63,865 nucleotides of DNA from Cryomorphaceae bacterium (GCA_018646865.1 JABGTW010000075.1:1-63865), one strand, 5' to 3'. Shown: positions 17,177-26,356, counted from the stretch's first letter. Notes: generated from the sequence alone by a model not told the origin. A program made the numbers and translations.

Positions 17177-17247
17177 GGCATTGTGGCCGAGTGGCTAGGC
17201 GGAGCTCTGCAAAAGCTTTCACAGCGGTTCGAATCCGCTCGATGCCT
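17177..17247 (+). tRNA. tRNA-Cys (anticodon GCA)
   Basis: A full cloverleaf is visible: acceptor GGCATTG pairs with CGATGCC (one G-T pair), the D arm is GCC...GGC, the anticodon loop is CTGCAAA with anticodon GCA, and the T arm is AGCGG-TTCGAAT-CCGCT. The discriminator base is T, as expected for tRNA-Cys. CCA is not encoded. The last base overlaps the rnr stop codon on the other strand. Confidence 0.95.
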
Positions 17248-19397
17248 CAACTAAGGACTTGAAAATCAAGTCTTTTCTTTATCTTGTCAGCTTTTACTAA
17301 CATGACTCTTGTTTTGTCGCCAAGCTGATATTTTTTTCCTGTTTTTTCTCCAACGAACCTGTGGCTCTTTTGATCATGAACAAAATAGTCTCCTGGAAGA
17401 TCTTTAGCCTTAACCATTCCCTCACATTTGTTTTCTACCACCTCTACAAACACGCCTCTTGCTATAACCCCTGATATAACAGCTTCAAAAATCTGCCCTT
17501 CTTTATCGAGCATATATTTAATTTGCATTAGTTTGATTGAATCTCTTTCTGCTTTTGTAGCCAGAATCTCCATGTGTGTCGAGTGTTTACAGAGGGTTTC
17601 TAATTCTTCGGTTTTTATCTTTATTTTTTCAATTTCTGCCTGAATTAATCTGTGAACCAAAACATCTGGATATCTTCTAATTGGCGAGGTGAAGTGTGTG
17701 TAGTTTTCAAAAGAAAGTCCGTAATGACCAATATTTTTTGTTGTATATTCTGCCTTACTCATGCTTCTTATCATCAGCGTGTCTATTAGGTTTTGCTCAT
17801 TTTTCCCAAAACATTTTTTTAACAATTCGTTCAGTGATCCATTAAGCTCTGTGTTTGAAAGCTTAAGGTTGTACCCAAGTCTTTTTACAACCGTTTGGAG
17901 GTTTTCAAGTTTTTCATGGTCGGGTTGATCGTGAACCCTGTATACAAACCTTTCTTTGCTTTGTTTCATTTTTTCTGCTACTTTTTTGTTTGCCAAAAGC
18001 ATAAACTCCTCTATTAGCTTGTTTGCGCTTTTGCTTGTTTTAAAAAGTATCTTTTGTGGTTGGTTTTTTTCGTCTAACTGAAATTTTATTTCTGATTTGT
18101 CAAATATTAGAGCTCCGCTGTTTATTCTTTTCTTTCTAATTGTTTTTGCAATACCGTTAAGGGTCGTGATTGCTTCTACTATTTTTTGGGTTACCCTTTT
18201 TTCTTCTTTTAGAATTGTTTCTTCTTTTGGTATTGTTGTTGATTCGTTTTCTATAATATACTGTGCCTCTTCATAAGAAAGCCTACAATCTGACTCTGTA
18301 ACTGTTTTTCCGTACCACTCCTCTAAAACCTGTCCGTTGTTTTTCATTACAAAAACCGCTGAAAAGGTTAGTTTTTCTTCGTTTGGCCTAAGAGAACACA
18401 GGTTGTTTGAAAGCGTTTCTGGAAGCATCGGTATTACCCTGTCTACAAGATAAACTGAGGTGGCTCTGTTTTGTGCCTCTTCGTCTATTTTCGATCCTGG
18501 GGTAACATAATGTGATACATCCGCAATGTGAACCCCTACCTCATATTTGTTTTCCCCTATTACCTTAAATGATATTGCATCATCAAAATCTTTTGCGTCT
18601 ACTGGGTCGATGGTAAAGGTCATTGTTCCCCTCATGTCTCTTCTTTTCTTTACCTCTTCTTTTTTTATTATAGATTTTATTTTTGCCGCCTCCTCTTCCA
18701 CCTCACCCTCAAATTCTGTTGACAAACCATACTCGTATAAAATTGAATATGCGTCTAATGCGTCTTCTCCAAAACCAAAACTTTTTATTATTCTCCCTTG
18801 CGGAGAGTCTTTAGCTTTTTCCCAGCTTTTAATCTCTACAGCTACTTTTTCCCCCTCCTTGTAGTCTTTCATTTCTTCTTTTGTTATAAAGAAGTCTGTA
18901 TACATTCTTGCGTTTCTTGTGTTAACAAAAGCATATTCTTTACTTTTTTGAAAAACCCCAACAAACACTTCTTTTTTTCTTTCTACTATTTCTACTATTT
19001 TTCCTTCGTATTTGTTTTTTGTTTTTTTCTTTCCCATGATTATTCTAACCCTGTCTCCTTGTAGACCTCTGTTTAGGTTTCGTTGTTCAACCATAACGTC
19101 CCCGTCTAGATCATCACAAACAACGTAACCTCTGCCCGTGGTTGTTATCTCAAGCACTCCTTCTACTGTTTCGTTTTGAATTGCTGGGGCAACAAACCCA
19201 CCTTTACCGACGCTTATTATTTTCTCTTTCTTCAAAAGTGTGTTTAAAACCTTTATTATTTCTCCCCTTCCTCTCGTGTCGTTTACTCCAATAGAAAACG
19301 CTATTTGCTTGTAGTTAAATTCTTTGTTTGGGGAATTTATAATCAACGATGTTATCTTTCTCTCTAAACCCTTTACCTCCTTCTTTTTTTTAGACAT
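17247..19397 (-). CDS. rnr: Ribonuclease R (RNB family exoribonuclease)
   Basis: A processive 3'-5' exoribonuclease acting on structured RNA. The 716-residue protein shows an N-terminal winged-helix and cold-shock part, the RNB catalytic signature DPVDAKDFDDAISF with its four Asp residues (about 267-280), the HYGLSFENYTHFTSPIRRYPD segment in two parts, and a C-terminal S1 domain. The ATG at 19397 lies 19 bases after a -7 box. The coding strand is A-rich at third positions, unlike minus-strand genes on the other side of the 19.4-19.8 kb gap. Its TGA stop shares one base with tRNA-Cys. Confidence 0.96.
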   Translation of the reverse strand: MSKKKKEVKGLERKITSLIINSPNKEFNYKQIAFSIGVNDTRGRGEIIKVLNTLLKKEKIISVGKGGFVAPAIQNETVEGVLEITTTGRGYVVCDDLDGDVMVEQRNLNRGLQGDRVRIIMGKKKTKNKYEGKIVEIVERKKEVFVGVFQKSKEYAFVNTRNARMYTDFFITKEEMKDYKEGEKVAVEIKSWEKAKDSPQGRIIKSFGFGEDALDAYSILYEYGLSTEFEGEVEEEAAKIKSIIKKEEVKKRRDMRGTMTFTIDPVDAKDFDDAISFKVIGENKYEVGVHIADVSHYVTPGSKIDEEAQNRATSVYLVDRVIPMLPETLSNNLCSLRPNEEKLTFSAVFVMKNNGQVLEEWYGKTVTESDCRLSYEEAQYIIENESTTIPKEETILKEEKRVTQKIVEAITTLNGIAKTIRKKRINSGALIFDKSEIKFQLDEKNQPQKILFKTSKSANKLIEEFMLLANKKVAEKMKQSKERFVYRVHDQPDHEKLENLQTVVKRLGYNLKLSNTELNGSLNELLKKCFGKNEQNLIDTLMIRSMSKAEYTTKNIGHYGLSFENYTHFTSPIRRYPDVLVHRLIQAEIEKIKIKTEELETLCKHSTHMEILATKAERDSIKLMQIKYMLDKEGQIFEAVISGVIARGVFVEVVENKCEGMVKAKDLPGDYFVHDQKSHRFVGEKTGKKYQLGDKTRVMLVKADKIKKRLDFQVLS
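17256..17280 (+). terminator. Terminator of tRNA-Cys, inside rnr
   Basis: GACTTGA (17256-17262) pairs perfectly with TCAAGTC (17266-17272) around an AAA loop and is followed by TTTTCTTT. It starts nine bases after the tRNA. The hairpin is encoded in the antisense of the last rnr codons. Confidence 0.7.
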
Positions 19398-19817
19398 CTT
19401 TCTTATTTTTGAATTTCAAAGATACTGTTAATAAAACCCGGACAATTTTTATTATCAATAAACATTTAAACATATTTATAATAATTAATATTTAATATTA
19501 AACTTGTATTATATAGGCTGTTAATTTCTTAATAAAAAGAGTTTAAAAAAAAACAAGCAAACAAAAAAAGAACATAATTAACAAACAATAAACAATTTAA
19601 AAAACTGAACAGCAGAGAGAAACAAAAGAATTAAACAGTTGTTAATAAAAGAAAAAAAAGAAAAATGTTTACAAGTAAAATAAACAAAACAAAGAAAAAG
19701 GTGTTAGAAAAAGTGTTGATGTTGTTAAGAAAAAGAAAAACAAATAGTTATTAAGAATAACAAATCAAGTATTAACAACATATAAAAAATAATAAAGGAA
19801 TTACTAATTTGAGAGAT
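19398..19817. other. A-rich intergenic region with base-composition switch
   Basis: This is the only gap above 300 bases and it holds no credible ORF. From 19541 to 19800 I count by hand about 159 A, 49 T, 32 G and 20 C, a very strong purine and A bias on the plus strand; 19431-19530 is more balanced. Six copies of TGTTAA or its complement lie at about 19426, 19519, 19578 (reverse), 19640, 19723 and 19772 (reverse). Flanking genes change codon endings from T-ended (plus strand, left) to A/C-ended (plus strand, right). It is probably a replication origin or terminus. No consensus DnaA box (TTATCCACA) and no convincing dif site was found. Confidence 0.5.
19417..19424 (-). promoter_or_regulatory. 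Predicted -7 box for rnr
   Basis: On the minus strand it reads TATCTTTG, 19 bases before the rnr ATG at 19397; a TTG lies 18 bases further upstream as a possible -33 element. Confidence 0.5.
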
Positions 19818-20252
19818 ATGATAATAGCAATAGGAAATGACCACGCAGGCGTTGGGGTAAAAGAAAAAATACAACAACATTTAATAAGTAAAGGACACAG
19901 CGTTATTAACAAAGGGTATGACGGGAAGGAAAGCGTCGACTACCCTGATTTTATTCACCCAGTTTCAATAGAAGTTAAAGAAAAAAAAGCAGAAATAGGG
20001 GTGATTGTATGTGGAAGTGGAAACGGAGCAGCAATGACAGCAAATAAACACAAAGGAATAAGGGCGGCAATATGTTGGAGTGAAGAAATAGCCGCTTTAG
20101 CCAAGCAACACAACAAAGCAAACATTATAAGCATACCGTCAAGATTTTTAAAAGAGGAAGAAATATTAAGCATCATAGATGTTTTTATAAAAGAGGGTTT
20201 TGAAGGGGGAAGACACGAAAGAAGAATAAAAAAAATTGACCAGAATGATTGA
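19818..20252 (+). CDS. rpiB: Ribose-5-phosphate isomerase B
   Basis: RpiB interconverts ribose-5-phosphate and ribulose-5-phosphate in the pentose phosphate pathway. The 144-residue protein begins MIIAIGNDHAG, the family's N-terminal signature, and carries VIVCGSGNGAAMTANK with the catalytic Cys and the phosphate loop. I chose the ATG at 19818; the TTG nine bases upstream only adds MRD. The stop overlaps the GNAT start by eight bases. Codons end in A and C, a clear change from plus-strand genes just left of the gap. Confidence 0.94.
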   Translation: MIIAIGNDHAGVGVKEKIQQHLISKGHSVINKGYDGKESVDYPDFIHPVSIEVKEKKAEIGVIVCGSGNGAAMTANKHKGIRAAICWSEEIAALAKQHNKANIISIPSRFLKEEEILSIIDVFIKEGFEGGRHERRIKKIDQND

Positions 20253-20688
20253 GTGGAAAGAAAAAAAATTCTCTGAGCTTACCACAAAAGAGCTATACGA
20301 ATTATCAAGAATAAGATCAGAGATTTTCGTGGTAGAACAAAAAATTTTATACAACGACTTTGATAGAAAAGACTATAAAGCAATTCATTTAAGCGGGTTT
20401 TTAGAAGACAGGTTAACAGCATACGCAAGAATATTTAAAGAGGGAGACTATTACGAAGCCTATCCAGGGTTTGGGAGGGTAGCTATTTTAGAAAAAGAAA
20501 GAGGAAAGGGCTACGGAAAAGAGCTGGTTAAAAAATGTGTAGAGGTTTGTAGAAAAAATTTCAAAAACAAGGAAATAAAAATATCAGCACAATCATACCT
20601 AGAAAGGTTTTATGAAGAGCTGGGGTTTGAGTTTAGAGGGGAAAGGTATATGGAGGACGGAATTCCACATTGCGCAATGTACCTTTGA
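20245..20688 (+). CDS. GNAT acetyltransferase, ElaA-like
   Basis: A 147-residue GNAT fold protein resembling ElaA. The N-terminal RIRSEIFVVEQ segment is the typical ElaA opening; GRVAILEKERGKGYGKELV holds the R-x2-G-x-G/A acetyl-CoA loop (RGKGYG), and LERFYEELGFEFRG is the usual motif B. The start is the ATG at 20245, which overlaps rpiB and suggests coupling. The acceptor substrate of ElaA proteins is not established. It converges on rnpA with a 10-base gap. Confidence 0.85.
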   Translation: MIEWKEKKFSELTTKELYELSRIRSEIFVVEQKILYNDFDRKDYKAIHLSGFLEDRLTAYARIFKEGDYYEAYPGFGRVAILEKERGKGYGKELVKKCVEVCRKNFKNKEIKISAQSYLERFYEELGFEFRGERYMEDGIPHCAMYL

Positions 20689-20698
20689 TTTAAACAAA

Positions 20699-21010
20699 TT
20701 AGAAAAGAGAACAAACATCATTGTTAAGCTCATCGAAGTCTACAAAAGAAGAGTGGGAATAAATAAGCATATACCAACCAAACCCATTTTTTCTAAACAC
20801 CTCTTCGTTCTTTATTAAAATTTCACGAAGCTGTCTTTTTATTTTGTTTCTATCAACAGCCCTAGGAAAAGATTTTTTAGGAACAGAAACAACATAAAAA
20901 AGACCCTCCGATTCTTGCTCTAAAAAAATACAGCGCAGAAAGGAAGAGGAAAGCCTTTTCCCTTTTTCAAAAAGAAAATCAATTTTTTTATTTCCCTTTA
21001 AAGGTTTCAT
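20699..21010 (-). CDS. rnpA: Ribonuclease P protein component
   Basis: RnpA is the protein subunit that helps RNase P RNA cut the 5' leader of pre-tRNAs. The 103-residue protein opens with KKIDFLFEKGKRLSSSFL and has the central RNKIKRQLRE motif that contacts RNA. It is a little shorter than the common 115-125 residues. It is not next to rpmH, its partner in many phyla, but overlaps the end of the MBL-fold gene by four bases. Confidence 0.92.
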   Translation of the reverse strand: MKPLKGNKKIDFLFEKGKRLSSSFLRCIFLEQESEGLFYVVSVPKKSFPRAVDRNKIKRQLREILIKNEEVFRKNGFGWYMLIYSHSSFVDFDELNNDVCSLF

Positions 21011-21858
21011 TTAAAAAGTTCTTTTATGGTAGAAGACCTATCAAACCTAACACCTTTTTCTGTGTTTTTAACAAAAACAACCTCATTAACGGGGTCGTGT
21101 TGTAGAAAAAGCAACACATCCTCATCCACAACGCTTTTTAAAATTCTCTCCTTTTCCCGCATTGTAACAAGCGGCCTAACATCATAACCCATCAAATAAG
21201 GAACAGGAATGTGGCCGGCGGTTGGAACAAGGTCAGAAGCAAAAAGAATAGTTTTACCCTTATATTTAATTTTAGGCAAAGCCATTTTTTCTGTGTGACC
21301 ATTCACTAAAAGAAGATCTAACCCAAGCTCAGGACAAACCCCATCTTCATCGCTGTCATAAAGGTTTAGCTGGCCAGACTCCATAAGAGGAAAAAGATTT
21401 TCCTGTAAAAAAGAAGCCTTCTCCCTAGGGTTAGGGCTAACAGTCGCCCACTCCCAATGACTTTTAGAACAAAAAAAACGAGCATTATTAAAAACAGGTA
21501 TAATTTTATCACCCTCTCTCTTTGTGGCTCCACCACAATGATCAAAGTGAAGGTGGGTAAAAAGAACATCTGTTATATCGTTGGGGCTAAAACCAAGCGA
21601 GTCAAGAGAGTTAAGCAAAGTGGCGTCCCCAAATCGAGAGTAGTGGCTAAAAAATTTTTCACTCTGTTTGTCACCCAATCCAGCATCAACAAGAATAAGT
21701 TTTTTACCATCCTCAATAAGCAAACAACGTGCGCTCATATCAATTCTGTTTTTTGAATCAGCAGGATTTGTTTTTTCCCACAAGGGTTTTGGAACAACGC
21801 CAAACATAGCGCCCCCATCTAATTTAAATTTTCCGGTTTCTATAGAATGTAAAACCAT
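21007..21858 (-). CDS. Metallo-beta-lactamase-fold hydrolase
   Basis: A 283-residue MBL-fold protein. It has the metal motif THLHFDHCGG (HxHxDH), an upstream LVDAGLGD segment, the VNGHTEKM His and the LFASDLVP Asp, so both metal sites look complete. There is no signal peptide, so it is cytosolic. The layout is like lactonase/hydrolase members of the family, but the substrate cannot be assigned. It overlaps rnpA and lies directly downstream of lepA in the same orientation. Confidence 0.85.
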   Translation of the reverse strand: MVLHSIETGKFKLDGGAMFGVVPKPLWEKTNPADSKNRIDMSARCLLIEDGKKLILVDAGLGDKQSEKFFSHYSRFGDATLLNSLDSLGFSPNDITDVLFTHLHFDHCGGATKREGDKIIPVFNNARFFCSKSHWEWATVSPNPREKASFLQENLFPLMESGQLNLYDSDEDGVCPELGLDLLLVNGHTEKMALPKIKYKGKTILFASDLVPTAGHIPVPYLMGYDVRPLVTMREKERILKSVVDEDVLLFLQHDPVNEVVFVKNTEKGVRFDRSSTIKELFK

Positions 21859-23658
21859 TTAGTCGTTTATTTTTAGAACAGCCATAAATGCTTGTTGAGG
21901 TATTTCAACACTTCCAACCATTCTCATTTTTTTCTTTCCCTTTTTCTGCTTTTCTAGAAGCTTCCTTTTCCTAGTTACATCACCACCATAAAGCTTTGCC
22001 GTAACATCTTTCCTAAAAGCTTTAATTGTTTCACGAGAAATAATTTTTGCCCCAATTGCAGCCTGAACAGGAATGTCAAACTGTTGTCTTGGAATAAGCT
22101 CTTTAAGTTTTTCACAAAGCTTTCTACCCATTCTTTGTGCATTGTCTGCGTGTATTAAAGAAGAAAGAGCATCAACCGGTTTACCGTTGAGTAAAATATC
22201 AAGCCTTACAAGTTTTGAGGCAACAAAACCCGCTGGAGTATAATCTAAAGAGGCATACCCTTTCGAAACAGACTTTAAGCGATCATAAAAATCAAAAACT
22301 ATTTCTGCAAGAGGGAGCCTAAAATTTAACTCAACTCTTTCGGTTGTCAAGTATCTTTGGTTTTTAATTTCACCTCTTTTTTCAATACAAAGAGTCAGAA
22401 CGTTGCCCACAAACTCAGACTTTGTTATAATTGTAGCATCAATATAGGGCTCTTCCACCCTGTTTAAGCTTGAAGGGTCAGGCAAATCAGAAGGGTTGTT
22501 AACCAAGATTTTAGCAGAAGGGTCTTTATTTACATAAGCGTTATAAGAAACATTAGGCACGGTTGTTATAACAGACATATTAAACTCTCTTTGAAGACGC
22601 TCTTGTATTATTTCTAAATGAAGCATACCTAAGAAACCACACCGAAAACCAAAACCAAGAGCAGCAGAGCTCTCTGGAGAAAAAACCAAAGAAGCATCGT
22701 TTAATTGCAGCTTCTCCATACTTGAGCGAAGATCTTCATAGTCATCTGTGTCTACGGGGTAAATTCCAGCAAAAACCATTGGCTTCACCTCTTCAAACCC
22801 CTCAATAGCGGGCATGGACTCTTCATTAACAAGCGTAATAGTATCCCCAACCTTTACGTCTTTTGCGTCTTTTATCCCTGTAATTAAATAACCAACATCG
22901 CCGGTTTTAATTACTTTTTTAGGCACCTGACTAAGCTTTAAGGTTCCAACCTCTTCAACTCCATAATCCTTACCTGTAGAAACAAACCTAACTCTATCCC
23001 CTTTTGCAAGCCTACCATTCACAACCTTAAAATATGTCTCAATACCTCTGTAGGGATTAAAAACGGAATCAAAAATCAAAGCTTGTAAAGGTGAGTTGGG
23101 ATTTCCTTTGGGAGGAGGAACCCTATCAATAATTCCACGAAGAATGCCCTCAATGCCTTCTCCGGTTTTTGCTGACGCAAGAATAACATCTTCAGGCTTA
23201 CAGCCAATCAACGAAACAATTTCGTCAACAACAACGTCAGGATCAGCAGAAGGAAGATCTATCTTGTTTACAACAGGAATAATTTCTAAATCATTATCAA
23301 CCGCCAAGTATAGGTTTGAAATTGTCTGGGCTTGGATGCTTTGCGCAGCGTCCACCACCAATAAAGCGCCTTCACAGGCAGCAATTGCCCGAGAGACCTC
23401 ATAAGAAAAATCTACATGTCCGGGAGTATCAATTAGGTTTAAAATAAATTTTTCTCCATCGACTTCATAATCCATTTGAACAGCATGTGACTTAATTGTA
23501 ATACCTTTTTCTCTTTCAAGCTCCATGTCGTCAAGAAGTTGATCTTTTTTCTCACGATCAGTAACCGATCCAGTAAAATCAAGAAGACGGTCAGCAAGGG
23601 TGCTTTTACCGTGATCAATATGAGCGATAATACAGAAGTTACGTATGTTGTTTGACAA
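21859..23658 (-). CDS. lepA: Elongation factor 4 (LepA)
   Basis: A ribosome-associated translational GTPase. The G1 loop [15 protein letters not shown]3 DTPGHVDF and G4 NKIDLP are intact, followed by the EF-G-like domains and the LepA-specific C-terminus. I chose the TTG at 23658 (599 residues, normal length): the TTG at 23676 is itself the last three bases of the -7 box and could not be in the mRNA. The coding strand is T-ended, the opposite of minus-strand genes left of 19.4 kb. Confidence 0.96.
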   Translation of the reverse strand: MSNNIRNFCIIAHIDHGKSTLADRLLDFTGSVTDREKKDQLLDDMELEREKGITIKSHAVQMDYEVDGEKFILNLIDTPGHVDFSYEVSRAIAACEGALLVVDAAQSIQAQTISNLYLAVDNDLEIIPVVNKIDLPSADPDVVVDEIVSLIGCKPEDVILASAKTGEGIEGILRGIIDRVPPPKGNPNSPLQALIFDSVFNPYRGIETYFKVVNGRLAKGDRVRFVSTGKDYGVEEVGTLKLSQVPKKVIKTGDVGYLITGIKDAKDVKVGDTITLVNEESMPAIEGFEEVKPMVFAGIYPVDTDDYEDLRSSMEKLQLNDASLVFSPESSAALGFGFRCGFLGMLHLEIIQERLQREFNMSVITTVPNVSYNAYVNKDPSAKILVNNPSDLPDPSSLNRVEEPYIDATIITKSEFVGNVLTLCIEKRGEIKNQRYLTTERVELNFRLPLAEIVFDFYDRLKSVSKGYASLDYTPAGFVASKLVRLDILLNGKPVDALSSLIHADNAQRMGRKLCEKLKELIPRQQFDIPVQAAIGAKIISRETIKAFRKDVTAKLYGGDVTRKRKLLEKQKKGKKKMRMVGSVEIPQQAFMAVLKIND

Positions 23659-23673
23659 GATAAATATTTTGGA

Positions 23674-23681
23674 CAAAGATA
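23674..23681 (-). promoter_or_regulatory. Predicted -7 box for lepA
   Basis: On the minus strand it reads TATCTTTG, with 15 bases to the TTG start at 23658. This box decides between the two TTG start candidates. Confidence 0.5.
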
Positions 23682-23732
23682 CTTACTTTGTATAATCTTC
23701 ATAGACAAGACATAAATAAATTCAGGAATTGT

Positions 23733-23740
23733 TATTTTTG
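23733..23740 (+). promoter_or_regulatory. Predicted -7 box for dusB, leaderless type
   Basis: TATTTTTG ends four bases before the dusB ATG at 23745. The in-frame codons upstream run through the box and are not expected to be translated. Confidence 0.55.
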
Positions 23741-23744
23741 CACC

Positions 23745-24737
23745 ATGGTTAAAATAGGAAACATAGAGCTTCCATCATTTCCCCTTCTTTTGGCTCCAAT
23801 GGAAGACGTGAGCGATCCGCCCTTCAGAGCACTCTGTAAAGAACAAGGCGCAGACGTTGTTTATACTGAGTTTATATCCAGTGAAGGGCTAATAAGAAAT
23901 GCTGCAAAAAGCACAAAAAAGCTTGACATCTATACAAAAGAAAGACCAGTTGGAATACAAATTTTTGGATCAAACCTAGACTCAATGCTTGGTGCCGTTG
24001 ATATTGTTGAACAAACAAACCCAGACATAATTGATATTAATTATGGCTGTCCTGTTAAGAAAGTTGTTTGTAAGGGAGCGGGGGCAGGGATATTAAAAGA
24101 CATTCCTTTAATGGTTGGCCTAACAAAAGAAATAGTAAAAAGAACAAATCTGCCCGTAACCGTTAAAACAAGATTGGGTTGGGACGAAAAAACAATTAAA
24201 ATTGCGGAGGTAGCAGAACGATTACAAGACGTGGGAATAAAGGCAATATCTATTCATGGCAGAACGAGAGCTCAGATGTATAAAGGAGAAGCAGATTGGA
24301 CTAAAATTTCTGAAATTAAAAATAATACAAGAATGCATATTCCTGTTTTCGGTAACGGGGATGTAAACAGCCCGGAAAAAGCAAAAGCAATGAGAGATGA
24401 TTATGGACTGGATGGGGCAATGATTGGAAGAGGATCAATAGGAAACCCCTGGTTTTTTAATAAAGTAAAACACTATTTAAATACAGGAAAAAAAATAGAA
24501 GAGCCAACAATTGCAGAAAGAGCAGAGATGGCGATAAGACATTTAAAAATGGCAATTGATTGGAAGGGAAATGTTTTAGGCGTGCTAGAAACGAGAAGAC
24601 ATTATGGAAATTACTTTAAAGGTATTGCGAATTTTAAAGAAACGAAAAGCAGAATCTTAAGGGAAAACGATCCAGTAATAATACTACAAGAGCTGGAGCT
24701 TGTTAAAAAAGTTTTTTTTGAAAAAGAGCTTGTTTAA
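23745..24737 (+). CDS. dusB: tRNA-dihydrouridine synthase
   Basis: An FMN-dependent enzyme that reduces uridine to dihydrouridine in the tRNA D loop. The 330-residue protein shows LLAPMEDVSDPPFR at the N-terminus, INYGCPVKKVVCKGAG with the catalytic Cys, ISIHGRTRAQMYKG, and GAMIGRGSIGNPWFF near the FMN phosphate. This pattern is that of the DusB group. The start is the ATG at 23745, right after its promoter. It ends in a four-base convergent overlap with the permease gene. Confidence 0.93.
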   Translation: MVKIGNIELPSFPLLLAPMEDVSDPPFRALCKEQGADVVYTEFISSEGLIRNAAKSTKKLDIYTKERPVGIQIFGSNLDSMLGAVDIVEQTNPDIIDINYGCPVKKVVCKGAGAGILKDIPLMVGLTKEIVKRTNLPVTVKTRLGWDEKTIKIAEVAERLQDVGIKAISIHGRTRAQMYKGEADWTKISEIKNNTRMHIPVFGNGDVNSPEKAKAMRDDYGLDGAMIGRGSIGNPWFFNKVKHYLNTGKKIEEPTIAERAEMAIRHLKMAIDWKGNVLGVLETRRHYGNYFKGIANFKETKSRILRENDPVIILQELELVKKVFFEKELV

Positions 24738-25930
24738 GAGATGCTTCTTACTCGAGTTGACCAAGCAGAGGTAACAACGCCAAGAAAAAAGATTGTTGAA
24801 AAGACAATAAAAACATTCACCAAGGTTAAAGAAATAGGGTAAGGTATTGAAGTGCCCGGAACCACAACAAGAGAGTAAGTATTTTGAAAAACAATAACAA
24901 CCCAAGCAATAACAATTCCTAGCAAAGCGCCAAAAACGGAGGTAAAAACACCAAGTGTAAAAAAGATTTTATTAAAGTCACCTTCTTGCCCACCCAACGA
25001 CCTTAGAACCCTTAAATCCTTTTTCTTCTCTACCATCATAATTGTTAGAGAGCCAACTAAATTAAACATCGAGATCAGCGCAACGAGTGAAAAAATTAAG
25101 TAAACAGCCAGATTTTCTGTATTCAACATTTTATATAGGGCAGGGTTTAAGTCTTGTTTGTCCAAAACCACAACAGTAGAGTTAAAAAAGCCCTCAACCT
25201 CTTTGCTTAATACTTCTTTGCCAACAAAGCCATTAGTCATAACCTCAACAGAGGTATAAGAGTTTTCACCAACACCAACTAAAGATCGAACTGTGTTTAT
25301 AGGGGCAAAAGCATATTTTTTTTCTATATCTACGCTGATTTGATATATACCTTCAATTTCAAGTTTTGTTGAGTTAAAAGGAGTAAAACTAAACAAAGAC
25401 CTTGTTTTTTTCTTTGCAGCAGTAGCTAATAAAGAAAACTCCTCACTCATTACAACCTCAAGAGAAGAAGCTAAATCAGCGCCTAAGTACAAAGAGTTGT
25501 CTTTTGATGGAGAAAAAACACCGATTAGCGAGAGAGAATCCAAAACAGAAGCGAGATGGTAGTCAACACCAACCCCTTTTAATATTGTAGCTCCAGAATT
25601 TAGCTCATTTGAAAGGACAACTTTCTCTTCTATTACAGGAGAAGCCTCTTTTACAAAGCCAAAGCCTTTAATTTTATCCAAATCTTCATCTTTTAACACA
25701 AAATAACTGCCGCTTTTGGGCATAATTTTTAGGTCAGGGTCAAAAGAGCTGGTATATGCTAGGCCGAAATCCATAAGCCCGGCAAAAGCACTAAGCACAA
25801 CAAGCAAAACACAAGAAGCAGCAACGATCATTAAAAAAGCAAAACCATTAATTCTGTTTACAATTGTCTTGGAATCTTTTGAAAAAAAATAACGGACAGC
25901 AAGCCTATATGTGTACGATTTAAAAATCAC
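24734..25930 (-). CDS. FtsX/LolE-like ABC transporter permease
   Basis: A 398-residue membrane protein with the MacB/FtsX layout: one N-terminal membrane helix (about 28-55), a large periplasmic domain (about 56-270) and three C-terminal helices. The cytoplasmic loop KKKDLRVLRSLGGQ after the second helix is the family's ATPase-coupling segment. LolC/E-type permeases of lipoprotein export look like this. No ATPase gene is adjacent, so the partner is elsewhere. Its ATG overlaps the rbfA stop by four bases, a common flavobacterial pairing. Confidence 0.85.
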   Translation of the reverse strand: MIFKSYTYRLAVRYFFSKDSKTIVNRINGFAFLMIVAASCVLLVVLSAFAGLMDFGLAYTSSFDPDLKIMPKSGSYFVLKDEDLDKIKGFGFVKEASPVIEEKVVLSNELNSGATILKGVGVDYHLASVLDSLSLIGVFSPSKDNSLYLGADLASSLEVVMSEEFSLLATAAKKKTRSLFSFTPFNSTKLEIEGIYQISVDIEKKYAFAPINTVRSLVGVGENSYTSVEVMTNGFVGKEVLSKEVEGFFNSTVVVLDKQDLNPALYKMLNTENLAVYLIFSLVALISMFNLVGSLTIMMVEKKKDLRVLRSLGGQEGDFNKIFFTLGVFTSVFGALLGIVIAWVVIVFQNTYSLVVVPGTSIPYPISLTLVNVFIVFSTIFFLGVVTSAWSTRVRSIS

Positions 25931-26289
25931 CCTCTAATTGGATTGTCAGGGTTTTGAATTGAGTCTTCAACGGAGTCTATATAATCCAGCGAGTCATCAA
26001 GAAAAAAAGCAAGCTCAGGAACTTTTCTAAGATGATTTTTAAGAACGCCAGAAAGATCATGCTTTATTCTAGGAGCATTACTTTGAATTAATGACAGGTT
26101 TTCGCTGGAAACTTTGCTGGGAAAGATGCTTAGATAAATTTTACATAAAGAAAGATCAGGAGAAACACGAGCCTGTGTTACAGAAATAACAAGATTCTTT
26201 GAACCGCCCCTTCTCAAGTCTGCGCTAATTAAATTTGCCACCTCCTTCTGTATAAGAGAAGAAATTTTTTTTTGTCTTTGCGTTTCCAT
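25927..26289 (-). CDS. rbfA: Ribosome-binding factor A
   Basis: RbfA binds the 30S subunit during late 16S rRNA maturation. The 120-residue protein has the family's KH-like layout: an N-terminal IQKEVANLISADLR helix, VTQARVSPDLSLCKIYLS strands, and RKVPELAFFLDDSLDYIDSV in two short parts near the C-terminus. It leads a two-gene unit with the LolE-like permease. Confidence 0.92.
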   Translation of the reverse strand: METQRQKKISSLIQKEVANLISADLRRGGSKNLVISVTQARVSPDLSLCKIYLSIFPSKVSSENLSLIQSNAPRIKHDLSGVLKNHLRKVPELAFFLDDSLDYIDSVEDSIQNPDNPIRG

Positions 26290-26356
26290 TTTTCAAAAGT
26301 ACTAGAAATAAAAAACAATATTTCAATTTAAGTTTTATAAAAACATTGTGAAATTG

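Noticed and set aside
19500-19535. A dif/XerCD site (ACTTGTATTATATAGG with downstream TGTTAA) at the composition switch
   Set aside because: The two half-sites are three bases too close and match the dif arms at only about half of the positions. A terminus here would need a better site.
19398-19817. DnaA boxes or an oriC declared with confidence
   Set aside because: No TTATCCACA or one-mismatch copy was found, and dnaA is not in the window; only the composition switch and parS support an origin.
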